Assembly (NCBI RefSeq): GCF_039523415.1
Contig: NZ_BAAAFG010000016.1
Span: forward strand, 434,001-498,000
Length of the DNA: 64,000 bases
DNA from: Gangjinia marincola
GTDB taxonomy: Bacteria; Bacteroidota; Bacteroidia; Flavobacteriales; Flavobacteriaceae
Reading direction: 5' to 3'
The position numbers were made by a program, and so were the translations under genes. Below, piece after piece: positions 35,558 through 44,858 of the stretch. The stretch's first letter is position 1; each line of letters starts with the position of its first letter. Below the pieces are notes generated by a model. It was not told where the DNA came from. It worked only from the letters and a program-made list of their open reading frames with translations, and did not search any database.

Positions 35558-36637
35558 ATGGTACAGCAAAAGTTAGAAAAACTGCAACGATTTTTGCAAG
35601 GAACTGCAGATACTGCATGGACATTTTCTATGCAAACTTCTCTCCACGATCCTAATCCAACGCCATTTGGAGAACATTTTGAATTTTTGCTCCAGTCAAA
35701 TGATGCAGAGTTATCTGTTCTATTACAAGAAGTGGCGCAGGCCCAACTCCATGAACAGCAGTCAAATCCTGAGCCACCAGATTTCCATCAATATATTCGT
35801 TACTCCAGCAATTTTTTAGATCATAAAGAAATTTTTGTTGGCAATGAATGGGTCCTCGTACCGGCAGATGCCTGTGTAGATTTCTTTCCTACGACTATGG
35901 GGAGCGGCGTAAATGCGCAAAGTGGATTTAGAGTGGAGATTTCTCACGGGAATGATTATGTCACTTTTGAATCGACTGAATCCTTAAAACAATATCAGGA
36001 AAATGAATTGCTGTTAAATGATCAACAAATAACCGTTGAATTACAAGACACCTATGTAAGTAAAGAAGAGTTTGACTGGATGCGTGCAGCGGTAGGAGCA
36101 TATCAATTTGGAAAAAAAAATGTTAACGGCTTAGGGGATGTTGTTTCTTTATACGATAATATTCCTAAAGAATTTAAGCGAACCTATGCATATAAAATTT
36201 CTAAGGCCGCAAAAAAATTAGGCAAACCTGCAAAAGCCGGTAAGATTTTTCATGGAGCTGAGAAGCTAGCTAAAAAAGGAAGTAAAATTGCCAAAGTAGG
36301 TCCATATTTAACAGCCGGAACAATAGGCTATGAGGTGCTCACAGATACTTGGGATGCCCATACGGTTGTGGATGGCACCCTTCTAGTGGTTGGTATTGCC
36401 GCAGCTTCTGTAGGTGCTCCTGTAGTTATTGTTGGAATTGCTATATATGGGATTTTAGACTATGCTTTCGATATTAGCGAAGGTATTGACGAGACCTTTG
36501 GCAGAAATAGTGGTTTTTGGGATAAAAAACCTTTGCGCTCTTTCCCAACGAATACTACTCCATTATTTAATGAAATTAAAATTGACAATACGGCAGTAAA
36601 AAAACCGTTTAGGATACCACCGCAATTTAAAAATTGA
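35558..36637 (+). CDS. putative Hcp-delivered T6SS effector, candidate pore former
   Basis: 359 residues, family not recognised. Residues 1-200 look like a soluble loading domain. From about 205 there is a lysine/glycine-rich stretch (KAAKKLGKPAKAGKIFHGAEKL), then a hydrophobic hairpin-like segment at about residues 267-305 (GTLLVVGIAAASVGAPVVIVG) and a DISEGIDETFGRN-type tail. An amphipathic-basic region next to a hydrophobic hairpin is what colicin-like pore formers show. A membrane protein gene overlaps its stop (TGATG), as for immunity proteins to pore-forming toxins. No signal peptide. Function inferred. Confidence 0.65.
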   Translation: MVQQKLEKLQRFLQGTADTAWTFSMQTSLHDPNPTPFGEHFEFLLQSNDAELSVLLQEVAQAQLHEQQSNPEPPDFHQYIRYSSNFLDHKEIFVGNEWVLVPADACVDFFPTTMGSGVNAQSGFRVEISHGNDYVTFESTESLKQYQENELLLNDQQITVELQDTYVSKEEFDWMRAAVGAYQFGKKNVNGLGDVVSLYDNIPKEFKRTYAYKISKAAKKLGKPAKAGKIFHGAEKLAKKGSKIAKVGPYLTAGTIGYEVLTDTWDAHTVVDGTLLVVGIAAASVGAPVVIVGIAIYGILDYAFDISEGIDETFGRNSGFWDKKPLRSFPTNTTPLFNEIKIDNTAVKKPFRIPPQFKN

Positions 36638-37053
36638 TGTTTAAATTTTTATTTAAAAGATTGTTAGCCGCTAACTACTCCGCGGCAAGATGGTTAGTCA
36701 ATAAAAAAATGCCCGAACGAATCATTCCCTCGACCTTGCATTTTGTTTCCGCACCATTAACATTCATTGCTGCTGGTATATATTTTGCTCTGATAGGTTC
36801 AATTAACTATCAATTTGAAAGTTACATTCCTATACTAATAGGCTTAGGAATAGTTATGTTAGGGCTTGGATATATCATAGAAAAAAAAGCAAAAAAAATG
36901 CTTTTTGATTTTAATATTCAAGAAGAATATGAAATGCTGGATAAATCTGAGCGCAATAAAAGAAATTTACTTGCCTTTCTGTTTTTCTGGGGGTGTTTTG
37001 CACTTTTCTTTTATCTGAGTATTACGTACGCCCAAGGATATTTAGTACATTAA
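36637..37053 (+). CDS. putative membrane immunity protein to the preceding effector
   Basis: 138 residues from the ATG at 36637, which overlaps the effector's stop codon (TGATG). Three hydrophobic segments (about residues 33-55, 60-80 and 112-132) with a basic N-terminus. Size, topology and coupling fit an inner-membrane immunity protein that blocks a pore. No family recognised. Confidence 0.6.
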   Translation: MFKFLFKRLLAANYSAARWLVNKKMPERIIPSTLHFVSAPLTFIAAGIYFALIGSINYQFESYIPILIGLGIVMLGLGYIIEKKAKKMLFDFNIQEEYEMLDKSERNKRNLLAFLFFWGCFALFFYLSITYAQGYLVH

Positions 37054-37061
37054 TTTTAATT

Positions 37062-38063
37062 GTGAGTAAATTAAAAGAGTTACTATCAGATAGCTTTCAA
37101 AGATTTCTTTTCTTATTGAGCCTTTCGCTTATAGTCTTATTTGTTTATATTTTATATCGTGTTTACCAGAACGAGGGAAATTTACTATCAATCACCATAT
37201 TCCCACTCTTATTAGGTGTGATTTATGAGAATAGAAGGTTAGGAGTAGAATGGAATACGCTGATTTTAAAATCCATAGGGGCTTTAATACTTAGTTTTGT
37301 AGCATTTATTCCCGGAAAACGATCTGGAGAATATATATTCGATGAGCGCGTCGAAATCTGGCCGTATTATTTCATAGTGATTTTTGCAATTATTTCATTT
37401 ATCAGGCTAAAGGATAAAGTAGTCCCAAATTTGACAGAAGGTATAACACTAATTCAATCCTTTTGCATTCTATATTGGTTGATTGAAGTCAAAGTAATGG
37501 AAATCAATAATACCATAGTGTATATTTTGGCTGGCACAGGTATTTTATTTTCAATACTCTCTTTTATACATGCATTTACCTATATAAGCTTAAGCCGCAC
37601 ATCCAGACTTACTTTAAGTATTTGGAGTTCTGTTATTATGTTCTTCTTTGCTGCAGATTATATGATTTACCTATACCTCACAGATGTTATCTATAAAAAT
37701 GAAATGAACATAATAATAAGTTTGCTTCAGTATTTTTTACTTGGCACTTCATTGATCTATTTCATTCAAAACATATCGATGTTTCTTGTATATCTCCCAA
37801 GTAAACATTTCTACTACACCAAACAAGATAAAACAGATATTAAAGAAATGCACAATAGGCATATTAAGCGTTATTCCAAAAAACAAGTAAAAGTTCATGA
37901 GTCATTTATAATTCTATTAATCTGTAGTTTTCTGTTTTACTTAAACCTGGCGAATGACTATCTTTCAAGGCACAGCATGATTTGGATTATATTTATAATC
38001 ATACCAATCATTCTCAGGTTTAAACGCTATTTAATGCAATATTTTTATACTATTCGACACTAA
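37062..38063 (+). CDS. multi-pass membrane protein, second immunity-like gene
   Basis: About 334 residues from the GTG at 37062, 8 bp after the previous stop; the frame is open further upstream but would overlap the immunity gene. About nine hydrophobic helices, very low GC. Could be a second immunity protein or a helper of the first. No family recognised. Confidence 0.55.
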   Translation: MSKLKELLSDSFQRFLFLLSLSLIVLFVYILYRVYQNEGNLLSITIFPLLLGVIYENRRLGVEWNTLILKSIGALILSFVAFIPGKRSGEYIFDERVEIWPYYFIVIFAIISFIRLKDKVVPNLTEGITLIQSFCILYWLIEVKVMEINNTIVYILAGTGILFSILSFIHAFTYISLSRTSRLTLSIWSSVIMFFFAADYMIYLYLTDVIYKNEMNIIISLLQYFLLGTSLIYFIQNISMFLVYLPSKHFYYTKQDKTDIKEMHNRHIKRYSKKQVKVHESFIILLICSFLFYLNLANDYLSRHSMIWIIFIIIPIILRFKRYLMQYFYTIRH

Positions 38064-38181
38064 TAGTTTGTGCAGTATGGTTATGCTTTAACAGTAATTT
38101 CTTTTTTCTATTAATCTTGAAGAAATAATGCTTAAAACATATCATTATTATTTATCCTAGCAATATAATTTTACTTAAGCG

Positions 38182-38934
38182 ATGAAAAATCTGAGTTTCT
38201 TTCTAATCCTGCTGGCATTTCTCTACTGTAATGCTCAACATGAAACGGGAAATCTCATCAGGCAGGAACAAAAACTTGTTGAGATATATCAAAAATTTAG
38301 TGATCACCGACATGATTACGGGGAAAATGCAAGAGATACTATTTTAACTAGATTTAAGGCGCAATTATTGAATACACTTAAAACATCTTCTTACTCCGGG
38401 TATCCCTTTGACTCCCTCTCTACCATGATGAATGTAATTCAATCTAATGATCAAAACCTTACGATCATTTCCTGGGATGAATTGAATGGAGGTACCTGGC
38501 ATACGTTTAACAGCGTTTATCAGTATGCCAACAGAGATTTGATTCAGTCAGATTTTCTAACACATGAAAAAGAACCCGATGAAGACCTCGATTTTTTAGA
38601 TGTGACTTACTACGATATTCGCGAACCAATTCCCGGAAACTATTTGATAAAAGGATATGGCACTCATGGTCATGGACATGAATTCTTTACGCTTAGATTA
38701 TTATCTTTTAATAATAATACATTGGTCGATTGTCGTAATTGCCTTAACGGAAAAGATAAACTAGTCATTTACAAAGCCAGATCTAAAGAAGATCCCATAG
38801 AAATAGATACGATCAACAATCAAATTATGTATCGTGAGTATAAAGAGGATCTTGAAAGTGGCTTTATGATCCCTACCGGAAAAACCCGTACACTTCATTA
38901 TAAAAATGGTGCCTATCTACCTTTGAAAAATTGA
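38182..38934 (+). CDS. secreted protein of unknown function in the effector region
   Basis: 250 residues. Signal peptide at residues 1-18 (ending YCNAQ). Notable GTHGHGHEFFTLRLL segment near residue 165. Beta-rich mature part. Exported proteins among T6SS effector genes often act as periplasmic immunity proteins, but nothing ties this one to a particular toxin. Separated by 118 bp from the membrane protein gene before it. Confidence 0.5.
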   Translation: MKNLSFFLILLAFLYCNAQHETGNLIRQEQKLVEIYQKFSDHRHDYGENARDTILTRFKAQLLNTLKTSSYSGYPFDSLSTMMNVIQSNDQNLTIISWDELNGGTWHTFNSVYQYANRDLIQSDFLTHEKEPDEDLDFLDVTYYDIREPIPGNYLIKGYGTHGHGHEFFTLRLLSFNNNTLVDCRNCLNGKDKLVIYKARSKEDPIEIDTINNQIMYREYKEDLESGFMIPTGKTRTLHYKNGAYLPLKN

Positions 38935-39099
38935 GGTATCTGTTTATTCTTATACATCGGTATTTATTTCAAAAATTTAACACTCCCGTAAATATGAAGG
39001 CGTTTTTGAATTAGAATACTTTGTATATTTATAAGATTCTAAAACATTGAATTTCAAGGTTTAATTTTAATAAAATTAAACTCTCTTAAAATATACTTT

Positions 39100-40980
39100 A
39101 TGGCACTACAATCCAACACCCGTGTATTTATTGGTGGTAATCCCATCCATGCCTTTAAGCGACTAATGCTTCGGCAGGATTTAGATGCGCATCACTACCT
39201 TGAACTGGTCTGCCGTATGGATGTACTTGAAAAAGCCTCTGCAGAACTCGCCGAGGAAAGCCGAAACTTCCTGGGAGAACTTCTTACCGTGAAGGTTGAA
39301 TCCCTCACCGACTTTCAAGACTACAAAACCCTGGAGTTTAAAGGAGTCGTCACTGCCGTCAACAACACCAAAGGGTTTCATGCCCATCAGGGAGATTTGG
39401 TTACCATCAAAGCACAGAGCTGTAGTATCCTGGCAGATGATGGACCACACTATGCTTCTTTTAACGATGTAGGATTAGAAGATATTCTCCACCAAACCTT
39501 CCAGGGGTACGACCAGGGAAAGCTGGAGCTAAGCCTTCAGCCTGTCTACAGCGAAGCGCTGCATTACAGCGTACAACAGCATGAAAGCGCTTATCAATAT
39601 GCCAGCAGACTGGCCGCTCAATACAGCGAATGGTTTTACTACGATGGCAAGACCCTGCACTTTGGTCTGCCGCAAGCCGGTGAAGAAGTCACCCTCACCT
39701 ACGGGCATGACCTGCAGGAGTTCTCGCTTAATCTCAATCCGGTACCTAACGCCTTTAGCTACTTTACCAATGATTACCTTACTGATGGGCAGCATGAAGC
39801 CAGCACGACTTCAGTCAACTCAGGATTAAACGGCTATGTAGGTTTCGCAGCCAACAAAAGCAATGAGATCTATGCTAAAGAAACAGCAGTCTACCTCAAT
39901 GCCTACANNNNNNNNNNNNNNNNNNNNNNNNNNNNNNNNNNNNNNNNNNNNNNNNNNNNNNNNNNNNNNNNNNNNNNNNNNNNNNNNNNNNNNNNNNNNN
40001 NNNNNNNNNNNNNNNNNNNNNNNNNNNNNNNNNNNNNTGTGAAAGGGGTGAGTGATAATCCCGGGGTAAGCCTGGGGCAGATCATCAAAGTAACCGGGCA
40101 GGGAATCACTCCGGGGAGTTTTAGAATCACCAAGGTTACCCACACTGCCACAGAGAATGGCACCTACCTCAATAGCTTTGAAGGGATCGATGCCGCGGCA
40201 GATACTTATCCCATGACCAATGTGATGGCATATCCAAAAAGCAACAGTCAGGTGGCTGTTGTAATGGATAATGCTGATCCAGACGGGCTGGGACGGATCA
40301 AAGTACAGTTTCCATGGCAAAAGCCACAGGGAGAAGTAACGCCCTGGTTACGGGTGATGACCCCACATGCAGGAGGAGAAAAAGGCTTTCACTTTATTCC
40401 AGAGACCGGTGAAGAAGTGCTCATTGGTTTTGAAGGGGGTAATGCAGAACGTCCCTACGTGATGGGAGCACTTTACAACGGCAGCAGTAATCCCGCAGGA
40501 TGGAAAACAGGAACTAATGACGTTAAAGCCATCAGAACCCGAAGCGGGCACACCATAGAACTCAATGATACCAAAGGAGGTGAGTTTATTACCATTACGG
40601 ATCAAAGTGGCAATAAAATTCTATTAGATACAAAAGGATCAAACATTAGCATTACTGCTCCCGGTAATTTATCACTAATGGCAGATACTATTGATATTAA
40701 AGCAAAAAATGGAATTACCATGCAGTCTGAGGAGGCGTCTATTGCAATAGATGCAAAACAAGATGTAGGGATGCACAGTAAAGAAGCGAAAGTTCAAATT
40801 AGCGGAAAACAAGATGTCGATATGCGAAGTCATGATGCCACCGTGAAGCTAAAAGCCAAAACGACTGCAAATATTGTGGGCAATGATAAAGTAGATATTC
40901 TCTCAGGTAATGAACTTGCGATGCACGGTAAATCCACCAGTAAACTTACAGGAGGAGAAGTTCACGTCAACAAAGGGTAA
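39100..40980 (+). CDS. tssI: VgrG (TssI) spike protein, interrupted by an assembly gap
   Basis: 626 residues including about 44 unknown ones (N's at 39908-40037); the frame is kept across the gap. Residues 1-400 are the gp27-like part, then the OB-fold (DPDGLGRIKVQFPWQKP) and the beta-helix needle (repeats such as NISITAPGNLSLMADTIDIK). No C-terminal effector domain: it ends with the needle repeats. GC content and codon choice drop sharply around 40580, the start of the needle tip. Adaptor and PAAR-like toxin genes follow directly. Confidence 0.93.
   Translation: MALQSNTRVFIGGNPIHAFKRLMLRQDLDAHHYLELVCRMDVLEKASAELAEESRNFLGELLTVKVESLTDFQDYKTLEFKGVVTAVNNTKGFHAHQGDLVTIKAQSCSILADDGPHYASFNDVGLEDILHQTFQGYDQGKLELSLQPVYSEALHYSVQQHESAYQYASRLAAQYSEWFYYDGKTLHFGLPQAGEEVTLTYGHDLQEFSLNLNPVPNAFSYFTNDYLTDGQHEASTTSVNSGLNGYVGFAANKSNEIYAKETAVYLNAYXXXXXXXXXXXXXXXXXXXXXXXXXXXXXXXXXXXXXXXXXXXXVKGVSDNPGVSLGQIIKVTGQGITPGSFRITKVTHTATENGTYLNSFEGIDAAADTYPMTNVMAYPKSNSQVAVVMDNADPDGLGRIKVQFPWQKPQGEVTPWLRVMTPHAGGEKGFHFIPETGEEVLIGFEGGNAERPYVMGALYNGSSNPAGWKTGTNDVKAIRTRSGHTIELNDTKGGEFITITDQSGNKILLDTKGSNISITAPGNLSLMADTIDIKAKNGITMQSEEASIAIDAKQDVGMHSKEAKVQISGKQDVDMRSHDATVKLKAKTTANIVGNDKVDILSGNELAMHGKSTSKLTGGEVHVNKG
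39908..40037. other. assembly gap (130 N)
   Basis: Run of 130 N inside vgrG. A gap in a conserved coding region suggests collapse at near-identical vgrG copies elsewhere in the genome. Confidence 0.95.
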
Positions 40981-40982
40981 AG

Positions 40983-41837
40983 ATGGAGCATCAGCTGGAA
41001 CTTGAGACCTATATCACAAAGGGAAAATTATATAAACACAACGCACGGTCTATTGTAGCGACGGAGAAGTTAATGATGAAAAACTCTTCAGAGACCATGG
41101 TTGAAAAAGAATATATTAGTAAAAAACCCTTTGGGCAAGGTGATATCTTTCGGGTTATTACGCATTCTGAAACCTATGGAGCAGAAAGCGCCACTGAAAA
41201 GCTTGCTAAAGACCTGAACAGTCTGATATCTAACATAGGAGTATATACAAATGAGTTAGGTTATTTGGAAGCAATCATAAATAAAGAAGAGGTATTTGAT
41301 AAGTGGCATGTGCTAAAGAAACGCTGGAAAAAGGAATCTTCAAAAGAAGAAAGTGCACAAGTTGCTGCAACAATACATACGGTAGAAGAAAATCTTCAAA
41401 ATGGATCATTTGTTCGTGAGATGACTGAGCAAGGTGCTTTATATTTTTTGTTTAGCGGTGCCTATCGCAGTTATTCAAACAAAGAACCCATTGAAGTCAA
41501 AAGAGATTTAAATAAATTTCTTGTACTACAACCTCTACCACTTAACATTACATACATTGTTGAAAAATACGATCGTTTAACCCGAAAACTCGTTCTTAAG
41601 GGTAAGGGTCAATTAGCAAAAGACCGACTTGATCAACTCTTATTGAATAAAATGGTACGCGGCATAAAGGATAAGATTAATCTAAAGGTAGAGCTTAATG
41701 TATTTTATGTAGAACACCTTTATTTTGATCAGTACGGCTGGCTGGAGAAAGCAGATCAAAACGTCAAAGTAAAAATTCCCGGTTTTTACATGACCGAGAG
41801 TGAACAGAAACTTGTAGAAATTGACCGCTATGAGTAA
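40983..41837 (+). CDS. VgrG-linked protein of unknown family, candidate effector adaptor
   Basis: 284 residues, starts 2 bp after the vgrG stop and overlaps the PAAR-like toxin gene (whose ATG is at 41830). Soluble, mixed alpha/beta, charged. No domain recognised. A gene locked between vgrG and a PAAR-type toxin is the usual place for an adaptor or chaperone that loads the toxin on the spike (compare Tap/DUF4123, EagR/DUF1795), but it matches neither by eye. Confidence 0.6.
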   Translation: MEHQLELETYITKGKLYKHNARSIVATEKLMMKNSSETMVEKEYISKKPFGQGDIFRVITHSETYGAESATEKLAKDLNSLISNIGVYTNELGYLEAIINKEEVFDKWHVLKKRWKKESSKEESAQVAATIHTVEENLQNGSFVREMTEQGALYFLFSGAYRSYSNKEPIEVKRDLNKFLVLQPLPLNITYIVEKYDRLTRKLVLKGKGQLAKDRLDQLLLNKMVRGIKDKINLKVELNVFYVEHLYFDQYGWLEKADQNVKVKIPGFYMTESEQKLVEIDRYE

Positions 41838-43035
41838 GAAAAAATATGTTCCCCAGGGTACCTATCTTGCTTGTGACAAAGGCACCGTACCTCAAGAATT
41901 TAAAATCACCAATAATAACAATGCCTTTTTGTTTGAAGAACCCGTGGCCAATACCGGGGATTTTGTCCCCAGTGTAAATGTAATGCCTTTTGGCACCTGT
42001 GCAGTAAGCGGGAGTGCTTGTGCACCAGCTCCTATTGCCTGGCAGGGATTTGAAGATGGTATTTTTGTAGGCAATTTTAATCCGCTATTAGAAGACTCTG
42101 TATTACCCTGTGGTATAGGAGGAAAAATTGAAATTTTTTATTCGCTGGAAGAAGCCAAGGCAGCTTGTACCGAAGAACCTTCTGGTTTTTGGGAAACCCT
42201 AGGCAAGGTCGCATTGGTGGTGGCAGCCGTGGCGTTAATTGTCGTAACCGGGGGTATGGCAATTGCCGCCATTGGGGCAGCTGCAGCAGCCACAGGAGCT
42301 CTTGCTACCACGGTAGCCGTTACAGTGGCTGTTTTAGAAGTAGCCGGCTGTGCATTGACTATTAAAGCATTGTATGATTATTCTCAAGATGGAGACGAAG
42401 AGGCCCTATTTAAAGAGGTGGCTTTAGGCTTTTTATTTTTGGGAGCTGGGGCTGCAATTGCGAAGGGCTATAGAATGTATCGCGGTGCAAGAGTGGCCAA
42501 GGCTGCTGATGAAGCGTTGGAGTTGGGTGAGGGAGCTGTAAGAAGTGGGGATGAATTGGCTGAAGGCACATTAAAGAACTCAGATAACTTTGTTGAAAGT
42601 TCATTTCGCATTGGAGATGAAATAGCTGGAAAACCTATAAAACAAATAAGACAGGGAAATAATGGAAAAACAGCGATCATAGGAAGAAAAATGGATGGTC
42701 ACGTGAATACAGTTGCAGAAGAATTATCTTCACAAGGAAAACAAGTTGAAGTATTTAATGATACTTATCAAGCAGGAAAGACTTTTGATATAGATGGAAA
42801 AGCACATACTTGGCAAGACCTAGCTGATGATTTTAATGATTTGTCGAAATATTCGAGAAATGAAAAAGGTTGGATAATTGACTCTGACTTGCACAATACA
42901 GTTATGTATAAAGCTAACAAACAATGGGCTGATAAATTAATAGAAGAAGGTTTTGAAGTTTTAGATATGGGCTATCCCACAGGAGTTAACTCTGAAAGTA
43001 TTTTTTACAATATGGAATTAGGTATAATTTTTTGA
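41830..43035 (+). CDS. polymorphic T6SS toxin: DUF4280 PAAR-like N-terminus plus C-terminal toxin
   Basis: About 401 residues from the ATG at 41830 (MSKKKYVPQGTYLAC). Residues 1-110 are a DUF4280 PAAR-like spike-tip domain (PFGTCAVSGSACAPAPIAWQGF, VLPCGIGGKIEIFY). Residues about 120-225 form an alanine-rich, membrane-type module (VALVVAAVALIVVTGG, GFLFLGAGAAIAKGYRMYRG). The toxin part, from about 270, starts TAIIGRKMDGHVNT and ends ESIFYNMELGIIF. DNA becomes much more AT-rich from about 42600, as expected for an exchanged C-terminal domain. Toxic activity unknown. Confidence 0.8.
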   Translation: MSKKKYVPQGTYLACDKGTVPQEFKITNNNNAFLFEEPVANTGDFVPSVNVMPFGTCAVSGSACAPAPIAWQGFEDGIFVGNFNPLLEDSVLPCGIGGKIEIFYSLEEAKAACTEEPSGFWETLGKVALVVAAVALIVVTGGMAIAAIGAAAAATGALATTVAVTVAVLEVAGCALTIKALYDYSQDGDEEALFKEVALGFLFLGAGAAIAKGYRMYRGARVAKAADEALELGEGAVRSGDELAEGTLKNSDNFVESSFRIGDEIAGKPIKQIRQGNNGKTAIIGRKMDGHVNTVAEELSSQGKQVEVFNDTYQAGKTFDIDGKAHTWQDLADDFNDLSKYSRNEKGWIIDSDLHNTVMYKANKQWADKLIEEGFEVLDMGYPTGVNSESIFYNMELGIIF

Positions 43036-43037
43036 AA

Positions 43038-43448
43038 ATGATAAAGATTGAATATTTGAGAAATCAATTAATTGAGCAATTAACAAAATTGGTAAATCAG
43101 TATTGGTCAGAGGTCAATATAGATTCTAGCGATGGAGCTACAAGTTTAAATGTAGAATTTGACGATGGTGAAGAGGATTATATTAAATTCCACGCATCCT
43201 TTAGTCCTCTAGATATTCCTTGGCGTCTTTCATCTAAAATAAAGCTTAACGAACAATATTTAGGCGATTTAGAAGAAATTTCTTACGACACTATTACAGA
43301 AGAGTCTAAGTACGAACTTTACCCATTTCTTTTAAATGATGAAGAAAAAATCAGAAAGTTTGTAATATTAATACGTGACGATTTAAAGAACACCTTTGAT
43401 GAGCAAGGTTTAAATCAATCAAGAAAAAGTAGGTTTTTGTTGGATTAG
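43038..43448 (+). CDS. putative immunity protein to the DUF4280 toxin
   Basis: 136 residues from the ATG at 43038, two bases after the toxin stop (a TTG at 43032 is possible). Small acidic soluble protein, beta-rich in the first half (GATSLNVEFDDGEEDYIKF). It ends KSRFLLD, a tail shared with two other putative immunity proteins in this window. Position makes it the cognate immunity gene. Confidence 0.65.
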   Translation: MIKIEYLRNQLIEQLTKLVNQYWSEVNIDSSDGATSLNVEFDDGEEDYIKFHASFSPLDIPWRLSSKIKLNEQYLGDLEEISYDTITEESKYELYPFLLNDEEKIRKFVILIRDDLKNTFDEQGLNQSRKSRFLLD

Positions 43449-43455
43449 TATTATC

Positions 43456-43788
43456 ATGATAACCCTAAACAAGAAAAAGATTAATGTATTAGATTTATCC
43501 TTCGATGAAAATAAAACGTTGAATGAGTTTGAGTTGGAGCTTAAAGATAGTGATCATCAGTTCAATATTTTGAGTGATTTACCAAACAGAAAAGAATATG
43601 TTATTAAAACTTCTTTAGCTAATATATCATTTGTCTTTACAGATAAGATCATAGATTTTATTACAATAGAGAAACATTCAAATGCAACCAATTGGCTAGA
43701 ATATAATAATCTAAAAGATGATAGGATTAATCATAATAAAATGTTTTATGAAGAAATTAAAAGAAGATATTTTATGGGGAGACTTTAG
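43456..43788 (+). CDS. small protein, likely orphan immunity (possibly frameshifted at its end)
   Basis: 110 residues, starts 7 bp after the previous stop, very AT-rich. No family recognised. Its last residues overlap another frame (43748-43894) that carries the immunity-type tail, so a frameshift near 43750 may have split one gene into two. Confidence 0.45.
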   Translation: MITLNKKKINVLDLSFDENKTLNEFELELKDSDHQFNILSDLPNRKEYVIKTSLANISFVFTDKIIDFITIEKHSNATNWLEYNNLKDDRINHNKMFYEEIKRRYFMGRL

Positions 43789-43894
43789 TTATGAATACGA
43801 TCCGAGGAATATTAGACCTTATATTTTAATAGACTTCAAATTAATTAATAAAAGAAAAAATTCACGATTTTTAATTGATGATTTGAATGAATAG
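43748..43894 (+). pseudogene. C-terminal remnant of an immunity protein (KNSRFLIDD tail)
   Basis: Open frame of 48 codons from the ATG at 43748 in a frame different from the 43456 gene. It reads MKKLKEDILWGDFSYEYDP and ends KRKNSRFLIDDLNE. The end matches the KSRFLL tails of the proteins at 43038 and 45829. Too short to be complete; either a decayed gene or the frameshifted end of the 43456 gene. Confidence 0.5.
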
Positions 43895-43991
43895 AAGATT
43901 TTATTTATAATTTTAATAAAACACTTTAAATATAAATTTCACTAATACTTAATATTATCAGATAATTAAATTTTTAAAAAGAGCAGAATAA

Positions 43992-44239
43992 TTTCGAGTA
44001 AACCTTTCTAAGAAAAATGAAACACAACTAAATCTTGGTTCTAATCTCAAATTGGTAAATATTTCATCTTTTCATGAATCCTTTAAAAATATGGAAGCCT
44101 ACACCTTCAAATCAATAATCCAAATGTCGTCAAAATCACAACAATAGATCCAGTAACTGAAATAGAAAAAATAATTTTACAAGATGATAGAAAATATTTC
44201 AGGAACTTCATCTCAAATCAGCGTGATAACAAAAAATAA
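43992..44239 (+). pseudogene. decayed coding remnant in two frames
   Basis: A first segment runs 43992-44147 (includes LNLGSNLKLVNISSF and ends SSKSQQ) and a second, in another frame, continues from about 44104 to 44239 (NPNVVKITTIDPVTEIEK). Joined by one frameshift near 44104 they read as one protein end, perhaps a toxin C-terminus with its immunity gene next. Confidence 0.4.
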
Positions 44240-44695
44240 GAATTATGTTATCAAAGGAGAACTTTTAGTTAATAGTTTCCTAGCTTATTTCGACACTTTA
44301 AAATATCAAAATAGTAAAGATTCTGTTCCACCAATAGAAAAGGATCAGTTGAAGAAGGAAATTTTAGATTATTGTGAGAAAAAAGACTTTAAGGTAGTAC
44401 TTGAGGAATCTAAATTTACAGCTGAAAAATCAAAAGCTTGGGACGCCCTTGAGAAAACTAAAGCTGAAACAAAAATGATTCGATTCCCTAATGAATTAAA
44501 TGTTGGCTCTAAAGACATATACAATCAGCTGAACGGTTACAGGAGAATTTATTTAATGAGCCAGAGGATAGAAATTTAACTCATATAAGCTTAAATAAAT
44601 ATGCCCAAAAAACCATAAGTAAAAATCCAGAATACTCTCAGATGCTTTCAAAATCTTTTAGTATAAATAGTTTAATGAAATATAACAAACTATAG
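44184..44695 (+). pseudogene. frameshifted orphan immunity-like gene
   Basis: Open from the ATG at 44184 (MIENISGTSSQISVITKNKN) to 44579. The protein sense continues in another frame from about 44535 (LQENLFNEPEDRNLTHISL) to a stop at 44693-44695, giving about 170 residues if one frameshift is repaired. AT-rich, soluble, no family recognised. Fits an inactivated immunity or toxin gene. Confidence 0.45.
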
Positions 44696-44858
44696 AAAGT
44701 ATTAAATATACTATACAAATGATAAAATAATCAGATTTAAATAAGTAAATTATAGACTTAACCATCTGAAAAAGTATGTTTAGAAAGAAAATAGTAACCT
44801 ATTTCCAAACTTTGTACCATAAACTATGTCAAAACATAATATTATACAGGCATTTTAA
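44696..44858. other. AT-rich non-coding stretch
   Basis: No credible frame on either strand, no hairpin or repeat noticed; probably decayed coding DNA within the orphan array. Confidence 0.5.

Noticed and set aside
38182..38934. Metallopeptidase because of the HGHGHEFF segment
   Set aside because: There is no HExxH motif or second zinc ligand in a suitable place; the histidines may be incidental.
39826..40320. Antisense gene in vgrG
   Set aside because: The frame runs through the N gap and mirrors the vgrG codons; it is a shadow frame.
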